Shown: piece after piece, positions 5,550-5,903 of the stretch
Numbering within the stretch: the stretch's first letter is position 1
Layout: each line of letters begins with the position of its first letter
NCBI GenBank assembly: GCA_035633075.1
Contig: DASQFQ010000118.1
Location: forward strand, 1-5,903
Direction: 5' to 3'
Length of the DNA: 5,903 nt
Origin: DASQFQ01 sp035633075
GTDB taxonomy: Bacteria; Actinomycetota; Thermoleophilia; Solirubrobacterales; Solirubrobacteraceae
Made by a program: the position numbers and the translations under genes
Notes under the pieces: generated by a model
What the model saw: the letters and a program-made list of their open reading frames with translations, nothing else
Database searches by the model: none
What the model was told of the DNA's origin: nothing

Positions 5550-5903
5550 TCACGTCGGTATGAGCGTCGGCTCCAGCGGCTCGCCGTAGGCCAGCGCCGC
5601 CACCGGCAGGTCCCTCTCCCGCACCGCCTCGACGTCCAGCAGCTCGGCGACCTGCGCGACCGCGTCCGCGTTCCTGCGCGAGGACGGGAGAGCGAGCGCG
5701 ACGATCCGGGCGAACTCCGCCCGCATGCCTCGCTGGTGCAGCTCGATGCGGCCCCACAGGACGACGGCGCCGCGCACGAGCGCCAGCCGCTCGCGGCCCC
5801 CGGGCCGGTGTGGCGTGAAGAGCGCGTAGATCCCGCACACGCAGCCGGGGTCCGGAGCCGGCCCCGGGTGCGCCGACGCCGTTCGCCACAGCCCGCGGGC
5901 CCC
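5550..5903 (-). CDS. Conserved-looking protein of unknown function, N-terminus outside window
   Basis: The frame is open from the right edge to a TGA at 5552-5550 and gives the last 117 residues. A GTG at 5840 lies inside the conserved motif and has no ribosome binding site, so I treat the gene as starting beyond the window. The visible part begins with a Trp/Arg region, then APDPGCVCGIYAL (residues 16-28), in which two cysteines (C21, C23) flank a valine. After a loop comes VLWGRIELHQRGMRAEFARI (48-67), then a charged helix and a Pro/Leu-rich end. The pattern of Ala-Pro-Asp-Pro, Cys-X-Cys-Gly-Ile-Tyr-Ala and Leu-Trp-Gly-Arg followed by Arg-Ala-Glu resembles a family of actinobacterial hypothetical proteins I have seen but cannot name. 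The cysteines could bind metal or form a redox site. No function is assigned. Its stop is 63 bases upstream of the CBS gene. Confidence 0.72.
   Translation of the reverse strand, partial: GARGLWRTASAHPGPAPDPGCVCGIYALFTPHRPGGRERLALVRGAVVLWGRIELHQRGMRAEFARIVALALPSSRRNADAVAQVAELLDVEAVRERDLPVAALAYGEPLEPTLIPT

Noticed and set aside
5040..5589. Plus-strand frames of 103 and 154 codons over the CBS gene
   Set aside because: They are shadows of the CBS-domain protein on the minus strand, whose motifs and ribosome site are clear.
1..5903. CRISPR array, insertion sequence, tRNA or phage attachment site
   Set aside because: No regularly spaced repeats, transposase motifs, paired terminal repeats or cloverleaf with a GTTCGA-type arm were found on reading both strands.

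Overview
This is an ordinary-looking stretch of chromosome from a high-GC bacterium, probably an actinomycetote of the Thermoleophilia/Solirubrobacterales type. That placement is inferred from the strong G/C bias at third codon positions, the class II ribonucleotide reductase with a detached redox tail, the DUF2203 protein and the stand-alone AraC-domain/VOC gene pair. It is not proven by any marker in the window.

Layout on the + strand. Bases 1-231 are the 3' end of a gene for a membrane-anchored protein with one C-terminal transmembrane helix. At 304-3174 lies a complete adenosylcobalamin-dependent ribonucleotide reductase gene (nrdJ), which dominates the window. It has a good ribosome binding site and a perfect 10-bp hairpin after its stop. 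A gene-poor stretch of about 500 bases follows (3175-3670). Next come a 140-residue AraC-type DNA-binding protein (3671-4093) and, 10 bases later, a glyoxalase/VOC-fold protein (4104-4556); these two very likely form an operon, closed by an 11-bp perfect hairpin at 4571-4596. A DUF2203 gene (4632-5009) comes after that.

Layout on the - strand, convergent with DUF2203. A two-CBS-domain protein is encoded at 5486-5034. Upstream of it is the 3' part of a conserved gene of unknown function that runs off the right edge (5903-5550). A 9-bp perfect hairpin at 5020-5041 separates the convergent genes and overlaps the CBS stop codon.

Functionally, NrdJ makes deoxynucleotides for DNA synthesis and repair, independently of oxygen but dependent on B12. 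The AraC/VOC pair looks like a small regulator-effector module with an unknown ligand. The CBS protein is a likely adenine-nucleotide sensor. The genes do not form one pathway. I found no CRISPR array, insertion sequence, tRNA, rRNA, intein or recognisable defence system. The points most worth a second look are the unexplained 3251-3670 gap, the metal-ligand-poor VOC protein beside its truncated regulator, the glycine-rich tether of the NrdJ redox tail, and the Cys-X-Cys protein at the right edge.
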